A program made the translations under genes and the position numbers. From JACKII01 sp963807085 (GTDB taxonomy: Bacteria > Pseudomonadota > Alphaproteobacteria > Bin95): a stretch of DNA of 64,000 nt. Below are positions 9,776 through 19,201 of this stretch, piece by piece. The notes under the pieces are model-generated. The model made no database searches and had not been told where the DNA came from. It worked only from the letters and a program-made list of their open reading frames with translations. The DNA is taken from assembly GCA_963807085.1 (NCBI GenBank), contig CAWEBB010000011.1, forward strand, positions 62,001 through 126,000, written 5' to 3'. Numbering within the stretch: position 1 is the stretch's first letter; every line of letters starts with the position of its first letter.

Positions 9776-11365
9776 TCAGGGTGCGGGCCGAATCGCCACC
9801 GCCTTGACGCCCTTGTCGACATGGGCTTCGTACTGGCTGAAGTTTTCGGCGAACCGGGCCGCCAATTCGCGTGCAGTTGCATCATAGGCGTCTTTGTCCG
9901 CCCAGGTGTTGCGCGGCGTCAGCACTTCTTCCGGCACATCCGGGCAGGTGCGGGGGACATGCAAGCCAAAATTCGAATCCTGAACGGTTTCGGATTCCGC
10001 CAGGCGTCCGTTCAAAGCCGCTGCCACCATCGCCCGCGTGTGCGAAATCTTCATGCGCCGCCCAACTCCATAGGAGCCGCCGCTCCAGCCGGTATTGACC
10101 AGCCAGCAGTTCACGTCCGCCCCCAAAATCTTCTCGCCCAGCAACCGGGCGTAGGCCGACGGGTGGCGCGTCATGAACGGCGCGCCAAAGCAGGTTGAGA
10201 AGGTTGCCTGGGGCTCGTTCACCCCCTTCTCCGTACCCGCGACACGCGCGGTATAACCGGACAAAAAGTGGTACATCGCCTGCTCTGCCGTCATCTTGGA
10301 GATCGGCGGCAGGACGCCGAAGGCATCGGCCGTCAGCATGATGACGTTCTTCGGCGACGGGCCCAGGCCGTCCTCGCTGGCGTTCGGAATAAAATCGAGC
10401 GGGTAGGATGATCTTGTGTTCTCGGTCAGGGAAACATCGTCCAGCAGCAAGGCGCCGGTCTCCGGGTCCATGACGACATTTTCCAAGACGGTGCCGAAGC
10501 GATGCGAGGCGGCATAAATCTCCGGCTCGGCCTCCGGGGAAAGGTTGATGACCTTCGCGTAACACCCGCCCTCGAAGTTGAAGAGGCCGTTGTTGGACCA
10601 GCCGTGCTCATCATCGCCGATCAAGGTGCGGGAGGAATCGGCGGAGAGCGTCGTCTTTCCGGTTCCGGACAATCCGAAGAAGATCGCCGAATCGCCATTC
10701 GGCCCGATATTCGCCGAGCAATGCATCGGCATCACGTTCTGGCCGGGCAAAACATGGTTCAAGTAACTGAAAACGGATTTCTTTGTCTCGCCGGCATAGG
10801 AAGTGCCGCCGATCAGCACCATACGGTGCGTGAAGCTCATGGCGATGACCGTCCCGCTCCGGCATCCGTCAATCTCGGGATCCGCCACGAATCCCGGCGC
10901 CTGAACGATGGTGAAATCGGGCTCAAACCCCGGCAGTGCATCCAGCGGCGGGCGGATGAACATATTGTGGCAGAAGAGGTTGTGCCACGCGAATTCGTTC
11001 ACCACCCGCACCCGCAGGCGATAGGACGGATCCGCGCCGGCATAGGCGTCACGCACGAACATCTCGCGGCCCTGCAGATAGGCCATCATCCGCCGGTACA
11101 GCCGCTCGAACTGCTCGCCGCTCATTTGCTGGTTCACGTCGCCCCAATTTACGGTGTTGTCCGTGAGCAAGTCGCGGACAATAAACTTGTCTCTGGGACT
11201 GCGGCCGGTGTGCTCGCCGGTCGTCGCCAGCAAGGCTCCGCCACCGGCGATCCTCGCCTCGCCCCGCTGAATGGCGGCCTCATAGAGGGCGTGAACCGGC
11301 AGGTTCCAATGCACTTTTCCGGGATTTGTGATGCCTTGTGCGTCGAGAGCGGCGTTGTTGACCAC
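9776..11365 (-). CDS. pckA: Phosphoenolpyruvate carboxykinase (ATP)
   Basis: Converts oxaloacetate and ATP to phosphoenolpyruvate, the entry step of gluconeogenesis. 529 residues, intact. The kinase-specific stretch MHCSANIG...GLSGTGKTTLSAD (P-loop) and TLIGDDEHGW (metal-binding Asp pair) are present, as is the Arg-containing substrate loop HTGRSPRDKF near residue 55. It is divergent from rapZ. In many alphaproteobacteria chvI-chvG-hprK lie between these two genes; they are absent here. Confidence 0.97.
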   Translation of the reverse strand: MVNNAALDAQGITNPGKVHWNLPVHALYEAAIQRGEARIAGGGALLATTGEHTGRSPRDKFIVRDLLTDNTVNWGDVNQQMSGEQFERLYRRMMAYLQGREMFVRDAYAGADPSYRLRVRVVNEFAWHNLFCHNMFIRPPLDALPGFEPDFTIVQAPGFVADPEIDGCRSGTVIAMSFTHRMVLIGGTSYAGETKKSVFSYLNHVLPGQNVMPMHCSANIGPNGDSAIFFGLSGTGKTTLSADSSRTLIGDDEHGWSNNGLFNFEGGCYAKVINLSPEAEPEIYAASHRFGTVLENVVMDPETGALLLDDVSLTENTRSSYPLDFIPNASEDGLGPSPKNVIMLTADAFGVLPPISKMTAEQAMYHFLSGYTARVAGTEKGVNEPQATFSTCFGAPFMTRHPSAYARLLGEKILGADVNCWLVNTGWSGGSYGVGRRMKISHTRAMVAAALNGRLAESETVQDSNFGLHVPRTCPDVPEEVLTPRNTWADKDAYDATARELAARFAENFSQYEAHVDKGVKAVAIRPAP

Positions 11366-11703
11366 CGGCTTCCCCTTTTACCTGTGACTGAACGACCAAC
11401 CGACCACCGCATTGCGACCGGACAACGGCAACCTTCTAATAGCAGCGCCAAAGTCAGTTGACCTGCGATTTGTCGCGCCCACGGTAGCATACAGCCATCG
11501 TGCAGCGCGGAGAACCGCCAATGCTGCCACATGCGCTCTGCGTAAGCCAGCACCCTCGGCCGAACATATTGGGGATGAGCGCAGCGCACCGCCGACGCTA
11601 GCTCGACAGCGCTACGCCGGATCTGGTCAAATCTGTTGTCGCTGATGTTGTCGCCGGTTCATAAGTTAGCTGTTAGGGTGGCCGGTATGGAGTAGGAATC
11701 CGG
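11366..11703 (+). other. Divergent intergenic region between pckA and rapZ
   Basis: 338 bp without a convincing gene on either strand; the short frames here have no family resemblance. It must carry the pckA promoter (minus strand) and the rapZ promoter (plus strand). I see no strong sigma-70 hexamer pair, operator palindrome or riboswitch in it. Confidence 0.5.
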
Positions 11704-12678
11704 ATGCTCATGCAGAAGCACACTGACAATGCCCCCAGCGATGAGCCCGCCGATGCGGAGCCGGCACGCCGACATGGCGGCCGGCAGATCATTATTCTGA
11801 GCGGCATTTCCGGTGCGGGGAAAACGACAGCCCTGAAAGCGTTCGAGGATCTGGGGTTTGACGCCGTCGACAATCCGCCCTTCCGGTTGTTGCGGCCCCT
11901 TATTGCAGAACCGCTTACCGAAGAACAGCCTGTTGCGGAAGCATCGCGCGCAGGTCTGGTTATCGGCATGGACGCTCGCACCCCCGGCCTGGATGTTGAC
12001 GCGTTGCTGAACTTGCGGCGCGAGCTGACCGCGAGCGGCAGCGGTCCAATCACCATTATCTATCTGGACTGTGACGAGGAAGTCGCCGGGCGCCGGTTCA
12101 AGGAGACCCGCCGCCGACACCCGCTGGCTCCGGACGGGTCGATTCAGGATGGCCTGAAGGTCGAACAGGACATGCTCCGCGTGCTGCACGAACGAGCGGA
12201 TCACGTCCTGGATACCTCGCTGATGTCCCCGCGGGAACTGAAACGTTGGGTCGCCGGCACCTTCGGGGCGGAGGATCCGAGCGGATTGGCGGTGCAGGTC
12301 GTGTCGTTCTCCTACCGCCAGGGCGTACCGCGGGAGGCGGACCTGGTATTTGATGTCCGCTTTCTCGCCAATCCGCACTATGAGCCGGACCTGCGGCCAT
12401 TGAGCGGGCTGGATCCGGCCGTGGGCGCCTATGTGCGCGCAGACCACGGCACCGCAACCTTTCTGGAGCATTTGGAGCGGTTTTTCGACTTCGTTCTGCC
12501 CCGCTACGAGCAAGAAGGCAAAAGCTATCTAACCATTGCCATCGGCTGTACCGGCGGGCGCCACCGCTCGGTTTATTTGACGGAAACCCTGTCGGCGATG
12601 CTGTATGCCAAAGGCTGGCTGGTGCACACGCTGCACCGCGATATCGACAAAGATCCGCAGGTCCAAGCCGCCCGTTAA
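11704..12678 (+). CDS. rapZ: RNase adapter / nucleotide-binding protein RapZ (YvcJ family)
   Basis: P-loop protein that in E. coli binds GlmZ and RNase E and so controls GlmS level; in other bacteria its target is unclear. 324 residues. Walker A is ILSGISGAGKTTAL near residue 33, after a poorly conserved 25-residue N-terminal extension. The conserved C-terminal domain is present (VSFSYRQGVP, LVFDVRFLANPHYEPDLRPLSG, and the IAIGCTGGRHRSV phosphate loop). Alphaproteobacterial rapZ usually sits with hprK, a mannose-type EIIA gene and ptsH; none is next to it here. Confidence 0.95.
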   Translation: MLMQKHTDNAPSDEPADAEPARRHGGRQIIILSGISGAGKTTALKAFEDLGFDAVDNPPFRLLRPLIAEPLTEEQPVAEASRAGLVIGMDARTPGLDVDALLNLRRELTASGSGPITIIYLDCDEEVAGRRFKETRRRHPLAPDGSIQDGLKVEQDMLRVLHERADHVLDTSLMSPRELKRWVAGTFGAEDPSGLAVQVVSFSYRQGVPREADLVFDVRFLANPHYEPDLRPLSGLDPAVGAYVRADHGTATFLEHLERFFDFVLPRYEQEGKSYLTIAIGCTGGRHRSVYLTETLSAMLYAKGWLVHTLHRDIDKDPQVQAAR

Positions 12679-13078
12679 CCTGATCGTAGTGTATTTGAAA
12701 TAATTCAATGGGTGGCGGGCCCGGGCGATGGTTGGGGGCAATGGATGCCCGGGCCCGCCGCTGCATCGCGCGAAACACGCGCGTCGCAGTCAAACTCATA
12801 CAACAGAATGTAATACCGGCGCATACACGTGCCAAGGGTTTTTTCCCGAAGCAGCAGGTTGACCGGTTACAGTTCGACCCCTGTCCTTTATGCATATGTG
12901 TGCATATACATTTGTAGAGATGCATGTCCCTGGTTGGCCGGGTGACGGCGGCAAATCCGAACATTCTCACGCCATCGCCGTTATCTCCCGGCCCTGTGTT
13001 CGACACACGGTTGGCGTCCTTCCGCAGACTGGCTATTGTCTCCTCGACATTCTCCTTCTGTGCATCGGACCGTCGCCT
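12679..13078 (+). other. Intergenic region rapZ to hydroxyacid oxidase
   Basis: 400 bp with no supported gene. It holds a GC-rich perfect hairpin just after rapZ (listed separately) and, at 12889-12906, the inverted repeat TATGCA-N6-TGCATA in an AT-rich patch, which could be an operator of the downstream oxidase gene about 170 bp away. The rest shows nothing I can interpret. Confidence 0.5.
12714..12759 (+). terminator. Strong GC hairpin after rapZ, possible terminator
   Basis: Perfect 13-bp arms GGCGGGCCCGGGC (12714-12726) and their complement (12747-12759) around a 20-nt loop, 36 bp past the rapZ stop. There is no T-run after it, so it is not a textbook intrinsic terminator; it could act with Rho or protect the 3' end. 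Confidence 0.5.
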
Positions 13079-14194
13079 ATGTATCCTGAGCGTGACTATC
13101 AAACGCTGCACGAATTTATTCATCAAGCGCGCCTGAGCCTGCCGCAGACCACATGGGACTACCTCACGGGCGGCGCCGAAACTGAAACCACCCAGGTGCG
13201 CAACCGGCTCGCGATCGAAGTCGCTTGCGTTCCGGCCGCGTGTGTTGCGGGATGTCTCCGCGGTTGATGCCTCGGGCGACGTGCTGGGCAAGCGCCTGCG
13301 GCTGCCGGTGCTGCTGGCGCCCATCGGTTCCGTCAAGTCGTTCACGCGCGAAGGGGCGATAGCGCCGGCGAGGGCCGCGGAAGCCTTTGGCTGCGATCAC
13401 ATGCTTTCGTCCGCCTGCGATCCGGGGCTGGAGGAAGTGGCGAAGTCGGTCGAAAATCCATCCATGTTTCAGCTTTACGTGCGCGGCGACCGGGCTTGGC
13501 TGGACGAGATCGGCCACCGCGCGGTCGAAGCGGGCTACCGCGCCTTCTGCTTTACCGTCGACACCGCGGTCTATTCCCGCCGCGAACGGGATATGGCAAA
13601 ACGCTACCTGCCCCAAGGTCGCCGCCGCGCCTGGGCCGGTGCAAACCCCATGGCCCATCAGGCGGCCTTGCGCTGGGACGACATCGCGGACTTCCGCTCG
13701 AAGTTCAAAATTCCCTTGGTGCTGAAAGGGATAGCCACCGCAGAAGACGCCCGGCTGGCCATCGATCATGGAGTGCAGGCGATTTATGTCTCCAATCATG
13801 GGGGGCGGCAACTCGATCACGGCCTCGGCTGCATCGCACTCCTGCCGGAGATCGTCGATGCGGTCGCCGGCAAGGCGGAGGTCTGGGTAGACGGCGGCTT
13901 TATGCGCGGCTCCGATATCGTCAAGGCCGTCGCGCTTGGCGCGAATGCGGTTGGGCTCGGGCGCCTGCAGGGGTACGCGCTTGCCGCGGGCGGCGAGCCT
14001 GCCATGCTTCGGGCGCTCGAAGATTCTGGAGGCCGAAGTGAAAGTCTCGTTGGGCCTATTGGGTGTAACCAGCCTTGCGGAGGTGAACCCCGGGCATCTT
14101 TCGCCGGCGGTTCCCATACCGTCCGGGCTGAATGGCCGCACGATTTTTGAATCGGATGTTTCCTCATTTGGATTTAGACGATCCCGGCTATTAA
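13079..14194 (+). CDS. FMN-dependent alpha-hydroxyacid oxidase/dehydrogenase, three frameshifts in this sequence
   Basis: Member of the lactate oxidase / L-lactate dehydrogenase / mandelate dehydrogenase family. From ATG 13079 it reads MYPERDYQTLHEFI...DYLTGGAETETTQ. After an extra G at 13220 it continues RPRVLRDVSAVDASG...LPVLLAPIGS, then FTVDTAVYSRRERD, PLVLKGIATAEDA (active-site Lys), VSNHGGRQLD (catalytic His, FMN-phosphate side) and VWVDGGFMRGSDIVKA. A second extra base near 14026 leads to ILEAEVKVSLGLLGVTSLAE, and a third shift between 14132 and 14150 leads to the natural-looking end FPHLDLDDPGY at the TAA 14192-14194. Removing three bases gives 370 residues, the usual length. The substrate is not predictable. 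Without the third shift the frame runs on into ialB, which I regard as an artefact. Confidence 0.82.
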
Positions 14195-14244
14195 TTCTGC
14201 CAAGCTCAAGCTACCGACCACCCCACGACCTCAAGGAGCGCGCC

Positions 14245-14976
14245 ATGCGTCTTACTTTAGCGATCGCTGTTGCATTGGGGCTCGCTGTGCCTGCGGGGCT
14301 CGCTGGGCCTGCCGGCCTCGCTGGCTCCGCGCTGGCGCAAGAGACCGCGCCTCCATCCGTCGGACTGGACGACCCGAAGCTGGAAACGGAGAATCCGAAA
14401 CCCGAAGTCGCACAGCCCGACGCGGCACAGCCCGGCGCCGCACAGCCCAACGCGGCACAGCCCGGCGCCGCACAGCCCAACGCGGCACAGCCCGGCGCCG
14501 CACAGCCCAACGCGGGACAGCCCGACGCGGAGCAGCCAGAAATTACCAAGAATGGCGACTGGTTCGTCGGCTGCCGCGACGTCGAGGTCGACGGAAAGAC
14601 GACCAAGGTCTGTGAGATGCAACAGGTCTTGGAGGAAACCAAAAGCGGCAAGGCATTTATCCGTCTTTCCGTCATGTATCCGCGAAACAGTTCCAAGCCG
14701 GTGCTGCGCATTTTCACGCCGCTCGGCGTTCTGCTGCAGAAGGGCATAAAAATGCAGATCGACAACGGCGAGGTGCTCACCATACCGTTCGCGATCTGCG
14801 TGCCAAACCCGCCATCGTGCGTGGTCGATGGCGTCATCGAAGACAGCCTCGTCAACACCATGAAGCGTGGCGGCGGCGGTAAGTTGACCATGAGTTTCGC
14901 GCCCGATCAAACGGTGGTTGCACCATTTTCCCTGACCGGCTTCACCAAGTCCATTACCGCCATTGCACCAAAATAA
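14245..14976 (+). CDS. Invasion-associated locus B (IalB) family protein
   Basis: Periplasmic or outer-membrane-associated protein of 243 residues. The ATG at 14245 has AAGGAG 6 nt upstream and begins a signal peptide ending in ALAQ. Residues ~56-98 are a low-complexity linker of five-residue repeats (AQPxA). The IalB domain follows: NGDWFVGCRDVEVDGK, KVCEMQQVL, PLGVLLQKGIKMQID, and CVPNPPSCVVDGVIEDSLVNTMKRG, with four conserved cysteines. IalB promotes erythrocyte invasion in Bartonella, but the family is widespread in free-living alphaproteobacteria, where its role is unknown. Confidence 0.9.
   Translation: MRLTLAIAVALGLAVPAGLAGPAGLAGSALAQETAPPSVGLDDPKLETENPKPEVAQPDAAQPGAAQPNAAQPGAAQPNAAQPGAAQPNAGQPDAEQPEITKNGDWFVGCRDVEVDGKTTKVCEMQQVLEETKSGKAFIRLSVMYPRNSSKPVLRIFTPLGVLLQKGIKMQIDNGEVLTIPFAICVPNPPSCVVDGVIEDSLVNTMKRGGGGKLTMSFAPDQTVVAPFSLTGFTKSITAIAPK
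14410..14529 (+). repeat. Eight tandem 15-bp repeats inside ialB
   Basis: Eight copies of a 15-bp unit encoding Ala-Gln-Pro-X-Ala (X = Asp, Gly or Asn), followed by a degenerate ninth. Asn and Gly forms alternate (GCACAGCCCGGCGCC / GCACAGCCCAACGCG), so the real duplicating unit looks like a 30-bp pair. This is a likely slippage or length-variation site; it stays in frame because the unit is a multiple of three. Confidence 0.92.
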
Positions 14977-15157
14977 GTGCAGGGTTCCAATTCGGCACTC
15001 GACTGTCGGTTGTGCGCGCCTGCCGGTCACCAAGGCTTGCCGGCTCGGCGCGTATTTTTGAAAAAATCACCGGCCCGCGATCCGTTTGCGGGGTTCTATC
15101 GGGGGAGCGCCCTAAAACAGCCACGGTTAATCAGTATGTTAGGTGTAATATGGAACA

Positions 15158-15172
15158 GAACATAAAAAGTAC
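15158..15172 (+). promoter_or_regulatory. Possible LexA box 1 upstream of recA
   Basis: GAAC-N7-GTAC, one base off the alphaproteobacterial SOS direct repeat GAAC-N7-GAAC (GTTC-N7-GTTC on the other strand). It lies 93 bp before the recA start, in the AT-rich patch expected to hold the promoter. Confidence 0.55.
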
Positions 15173-15183
15173 ATTGCATTTTA

Positions 15184-15198
15184 GAACAAATTTAGTAC
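15184..15198 (+). promoter_or_regulatory. Possible LexA box 2 upstream of recA
   Basis: A second GAAC-N7-GTAC, 26 bp after the first, 53 bp before recA. Two copies with the same GTAC variant support a real regulator preference rather than chance. Confidence 0.55.
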
Positions 15199-15250
15199 GA
15201 TCCCACTCATTGCCAACGGGGCCGAACCCGTGCGAACATGGAGTATGAAA

Positions 15251-16370
15251 ATGAGTCGGTCACCTCTCCGCCTGGTTGAGAATAGAGACATGGACAAGAC
15301 AAAAGCCCTCGATGCCGCTTTGGGCCAGATTGAGCGTGCCTTCGGCAAAGGCTCCATCATGCGGCTCGGCGACAATGACAAGGTTATCGAGACCGAGGTC
15401 GTCTCGACCGGCTCGATCGGCCTCGATATTGCGCTTGGCATCGGCGGCGTGCCGCGCGGGCGCGTGGTCGAAATTTATGGCCCGGAAAGCTCCGGCAAGA
15501 CCACGCTTGCCCTGCACATTGTCGCTGAGGCGCAAAAGGCCGGCGGTGCAGCTGCCTTTGTCGACGCCGAACACGCGCTCGACCCGGCTTATGCGAGGAA
15601 GCTCGGCGTCAAGATCGGCGATCTCCTGATCTCCCAGCCCGACACGGGCGAGCAGGCGCTCGAAATCGCCGACACGCTGGTGCGCTCCGGCGCCCTGGAC
15701 GTGCTGGTGATCGACAGCGTCGCCGCATTGGTGCCGCGCGCGGAACTGGAAGGCGAGATGGGCAATTCCCTGCCCGGCCTCCAGGCCCGCTTGATGAGCC
15801 AGGCGCTGCGCAAGCTGACCGGCGTCGATCAACAAATCCCGCACCATCGTCATCTTCATCAACCAGATCCGCATGAAGATCGGCGTCATGTTCGGCAACC
15901 CGGAAACGACCACCGGCGGCAACGCGCTGAAGTTTTACTCCTCGGTCCGCTTGGAAATCCGCCGCATCGGCTCGATCAAGGATCGGGACGAGGTGGTCGG
16001 TAACCAGACAAAGGTGAAGGTCGTCAAGAACAAGATGGCGCCACCATTCAAGGTCATCGAGTTCGACATTATGTATGGCGAGGGTATTTCCAAGATGGGC
16101 GAGTTGCTCGACCTCGGTGTCGCCGCTGGCATCGTCGAGAAGTCGGGCGCGTGGTTCTCCTATGACGGCAAACGGCTTGGCCAGGGCCGCGAGAATTCCA
16201 AAGGTTTCTTGCGCGAAAATCCCGATGTCGCGGGCCTGATCGAAAGCCGCATCCGTGCCAATGCCGGGCTGGTGGTAGACACCATGCTGGCGGGCCCGGG
16301 AGGTTTGGAGGATCAAGACGAGCCCGCGGCCGACCTGGGCGGGCCGCTGGCGGAGCGGTCCGAGGCATAG
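15251..16370 (+). CDS. recA: Recombinase A, frameshifted in this sequence
   Basis: DNA strand-exchange ATPase and LexA co-protease. I choose ATG 15251 because GGAG lies 7 nt upstream and the resulting MSRSPLRLVENRDMDKTKAL matches the usual alphaproteobacterial N-terminus. Walker A is GPESSGKTT, Walker B is LDVLVIDSVAAL. After RKLTG an extra G at 15824 shifts the frame; SINKSRTIVIFINQIRMK (loop L2 region follows with GNPETTTGGNALKFY) continues one frame over and runs to a normal acidic C-terminus. One base removed gives 372 residues. A cell without RecA is possible, but the family-perfect sequence on both sides argues for an error in the sequence rather than a dead gene. Its promoter region carries two LexA-like sites. 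Confidence 0.95.
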
Positions 16371-16540
16371 CAGCGCCCGCTGATTGCAGCCCGAAACCGC
16401 CGGCCGTCCGGGCAGTCTGTTATCTGGACACGGGGCCTTGCGCGGATTAAGTGAAAAGCGGGATAGGGACCCGGCCGGCCCGGTGCCTTGTTCCGCTTTT
16501 TGGCGATCCGCCTTTCCGGACAATCACGGCGCAGCACATC

Positions 16541-19198
16541 ATGGCCACTACGAGCGACATTCGCGCGACTTTTATGAACTTTTTCGCGAAGAACGGGCAC
16601 GAGATCGTCGAATCGGGTCCGCTCGTGCCGCGGAACGATCCGACCCTGCTGTTCACCAATGCCGGCATGGTCCAATTCAAGAATGTCTTTACGGGCGTGG
16701 AACACCGTCCTTATTCGCGGGCCGTCACCTCGCAGAAATGCGTGCGGGCGGGCGGCAAGCACAACGATCTTGAAAACGTGGGCTACACCGCGCGCCACCA
16801 CACCTTTTTCGAGATGCTGGGAAACTTCTCGTTCGGCGACTATTTCAAGGATGTCGCCATCGAGCACGCCTGGAACCTGGTGACCAAGGAATACGGCCTG
16901 CCGGCGAAGAAGCTGCTGGTCACGGTCTATTCGGAGGACGAGGAGGCCGCGCGGCTCTGGCGCACGATTGCGGGCCTCTCCGACGACAAGATCATCCGCA
17001 TTCCCACGTCGGACAATTTCTGGGCCATGGGCGAGACTGGCCCCTGCGGCCCCTGTTCGGAGATCTTTTTCGATCACGGCCCCTCCATCCCCGGCGGCCC
17101 GCCCGGCAGTCCGGATGAGGACGGCGACCGCTTTATCGAGATCTGGAACCTGGTTTTCATGCAATATGAGCAGGTGACGAAGGACGAGCGCGTCAGTCTG
17201 CCCCGCCCCTCCATCGACACCGGCATGGGGCTGGAGCGGATCGCGGCCGTGCTGCAGGGCAAGCACAATAATTACGATATCGACCTGTTCCAGGCCCTGA
17301 TCCGCGCCTCGGCGGAGGCGACCGGCGTCGCGCCGAACGGACCGCAGGCCGCCTCGCACCGGGTCATCGCGGACCATCTGCGCGCCTCCAGCTTTCTGAT
17401 CGCGGACGGTGTGCTGCCGTCGAACGAGGGCCGGGGCTATGTGCTCCGCCGCATCATGCGCCGCGGCATGCGCCACGCCCACCTGCTGGGCGCGCAGGAC
17501 CCGCTGATGTGGCGGCTGGTGCCGGAACTGGTGCGCCAGATGGGCAATGCCTTCCCCGAACTGATTCGCGCGCAGCCCCTGATTACCGAGACCCTGCGGC
17601 TGGAGGAAGAGCGCTTCAAGCAGACGCTCGGCCGGGGACTGCGCCTGCTGGACCAGGAGACGGAAAAACTCCGCGCCGGCGCCACGCTGGACGGCGAGGT
17701 GGCCTTCCGCCTGTACGATACCTATGGATTTCCGCTGGATCTGACCCAGGACGTGCTGCGCGCCCGTGATATCGCGGTGGATACGGATCGGTTTGAGCAA
17801 GCGATGGAACGCCAGCGTGCGGAGGCTCGCGCGGCCTGGGCCGGCTCCGGCGAAGCCGCGGACGAGGCGATCTGGTTCGACCTGCGCGAGCGGCTGGGCG
17901 CGACCGAGTTCCTCGGCTACACCGCCACCGAGGCCGAAGGCCAGGTCCTGGCCATCATCCAGAACGGCGAGCCGGTCGAGAAGGTCGATGCGGGTGCGGA
18001 AGCGGCACTAATCCTGAATCAGACGCCCTTTTATGGCGAATCCGGCGGCCAAGTGGGCGATGCCGGCACTATCGAAGGCGAGCACGGCCGCTTCACGGTC
18101 AGCGACACTCAGAAACGCCTGGGCGATCTGTTCGTGCATCAAGGCCGGGTGCAAGAGGGAACGGTATCGGTGGGCGATATGGTTGCCCTGGATGTCGATA
18201 CCGGCCGACGGGATGCAGTCCGCCGCAATCACTCGGCCACGCATCTGCTGCATGCGGCGCTGCGGCGAGCGCTGGGCGATCATGTGGCGCAAAAGGGCTC
18301 GCTGGTGGCGCCGGACAGGCTGCGCTTCGACATCTCCCACCCGAAAGCGCTCAGCGAAGCGGAACTGGCGCAGGTCGAGCGGGAGGTGAACGAGCGCGTT
18401 CGCCTGAACGCACCGGTCTCGACGCGTCTGATGCCGACCGAGCAGGCGATCGAGGCGGGCGCGATGGCGCTGTTCGGCGAGAAATACGGCGATGAAGTCC
18501 GGGTCGTCACCATGGGCGGCGATGATCCGGACGCGCCGAAAAAACCGTACTCGGTCGAACTCTGTGGCGGGACTCATGTCGAACACACCGGGGATATCGG
18601 AAATTTCCTGGTAATCGCTGAAAGCGCTGTCGCGGCCGGCGTCCGCCGGATGGAGGCGCTGACGGGCGCGGCCGCCCAGACCTATATTTCGGCGCGGCTG
18701 CATATTCTGGACGATCTGGCTGCACGGCTGCGCACCACGCCCGAGCAGTTGAGCGAGCGCGTCACGGCTCTGCTGGACGAGCGGCGCAAGCTGGAGCGAG
18801 ACGTGACGGAACTGCGCCGGCAGTTGGCGACCGGCGGCGCGGGCGGAGAGACGCCGGCAATCCAAGACATCGGCGGCATCAAGTTCGCCGCCCGAGCGCT
18901 GAAGGACGTGCCGGCCAAGGACCTGCGCGGCATGGCGGACGACCTGAAGAGCCAACTCGGCTCCGGCGTTGCCGCGTTGGTCACCGCGACCGACGGCAAA
19001 GGCTCGCTGGTGGTGGGCGTAACCGAGGATCTGACGGCGAAAATGAGTGCCGTCGATCTGGTGCGCGCGGGAGCGGCGGCCATGGGCGGCAAGGGCGGCG
19101 GCGGCCGCCCAGATATGGCCCAGGCCGGCGGCCCCGATGGCGCCCAGGCCAACGCCGCACTAAAAGCCATCGCGGATGCGATAGCCGCGGCGAGCTAA
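16541..19198 (+). CDS. alaS: Alanyl-tRNA synthetase
   Basis: Charges tRNA-Ala; 885 residues, intact. The start at 16541 (MATTSDIRATFMNFF) fits the family; a 30-codon upstream extension of the frame is not conserved. The catalytic core shows VPRNDPTLLFTNAGM and RHHTFFEMLGNFSFGDYF; the editing domain shows NHSATHLLHAALR and later CGGTHVEHTGDIG, together providing the zinc-binding HxxxH...CxxxH; the C-terminal oligomerisation domain ends in the Gly-rich GGKGGGGRPDMAQAGG. It follows recA directly, a common alphaproteobacterial order. The 2.6-kb frame is free of indels. Confidence 0.97.
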   Translation: MATTSDIRATFMNFFAKNGHEIVESGPLVPRNDPTLLFTNAGMVQFKNVFTGVEHRPYSRAVTSQKCVRAGGKHNDLENVGYTARHHTFFEMLGNFSFGDYFKDVAIEHAWNLVTKEYGLPAKKLLVTVYSEDEEAARLWRTIAGLSDDKIIRIPTSDNFWAMGETGPCGPCSEIFFDHGPSIPGGPPGSPDEDGDRFIEIWNLVFMQYEQVTKDERVSLPRPSIDTGMGLERIAAVLQGKHNNYDIDLFQALIRASAEATGVAPNGPQAASHRVIADHLRASSFLIADGVLPSNEGRGYVLRRIMRRGMRHAHLLGAQDPLMWRLVPELVRQMGNAFPELIRAQPLITETLRLEEERFKQTLGRGLRLLDQETEKLRAGATLDGEVAFRLYDTYGFPLDLTQDVLRARDIAVDTDRFEQAMERQRAEARAAWAGSGEAADEAIWFDLRERLGATEFLGYTATEAEGQVLAIIQNGEPVEKVDAGAEAALILNQTPFYGESGGQVGDAGTIEGEHGRFTVSDTQKRLGDLFVHQGRVQEGTVSVGDMVALDVDTGRRDAVRRNHSATHLLHAALRRALGDHVAQKGSLVAPDRLRFDISHPKALSEAELAQVEREVNERVRLNAPVSTRLMPTEQAIEAGAMALFGEKYGDEVRVVTMGGDDPDAPKKPYSVELCGGTHVEHTGDIGNFLVIAESAVAAGVRRMEALTGAAAQTYISARLHILDDLAARLRTTPEQLSERVTALLDERRKLERDVTELRRQLATGGAGGETPAIQDIGGIKFAARALKDVPAKDLRGMADDLKSQLGSGVAALVTATDGKGSLVVGVTEDLTAKMSAVDLVRAGAAAMGGKGGGGRPDMAQAGGPDGAQANAALKAIADAIAAAS

Positions 19199-19201
19199 GC
19201 C

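Noticed and set aside
14410..14529. Regular short repeats as a CRISPR array
   Set aside because: Units are 15 bp with no unique spacers, lie inside a coding frame and encode AQPxA.
13936..14976. Open frame joining the hydroxyacid oxidase C-terminus to IalB
   Set aside because: IalB has its own AAGGAG and signal peptide at 14245, and a natural oxidase end (FPHLDLDDPGY, stop at 14194) exists one frame over.
14257..15033. Antisense frame with repeated GLCRVGLCGA units over ialB
   Set aside because: The repeats are the complement of the 15-bp coding repeats of ialB.
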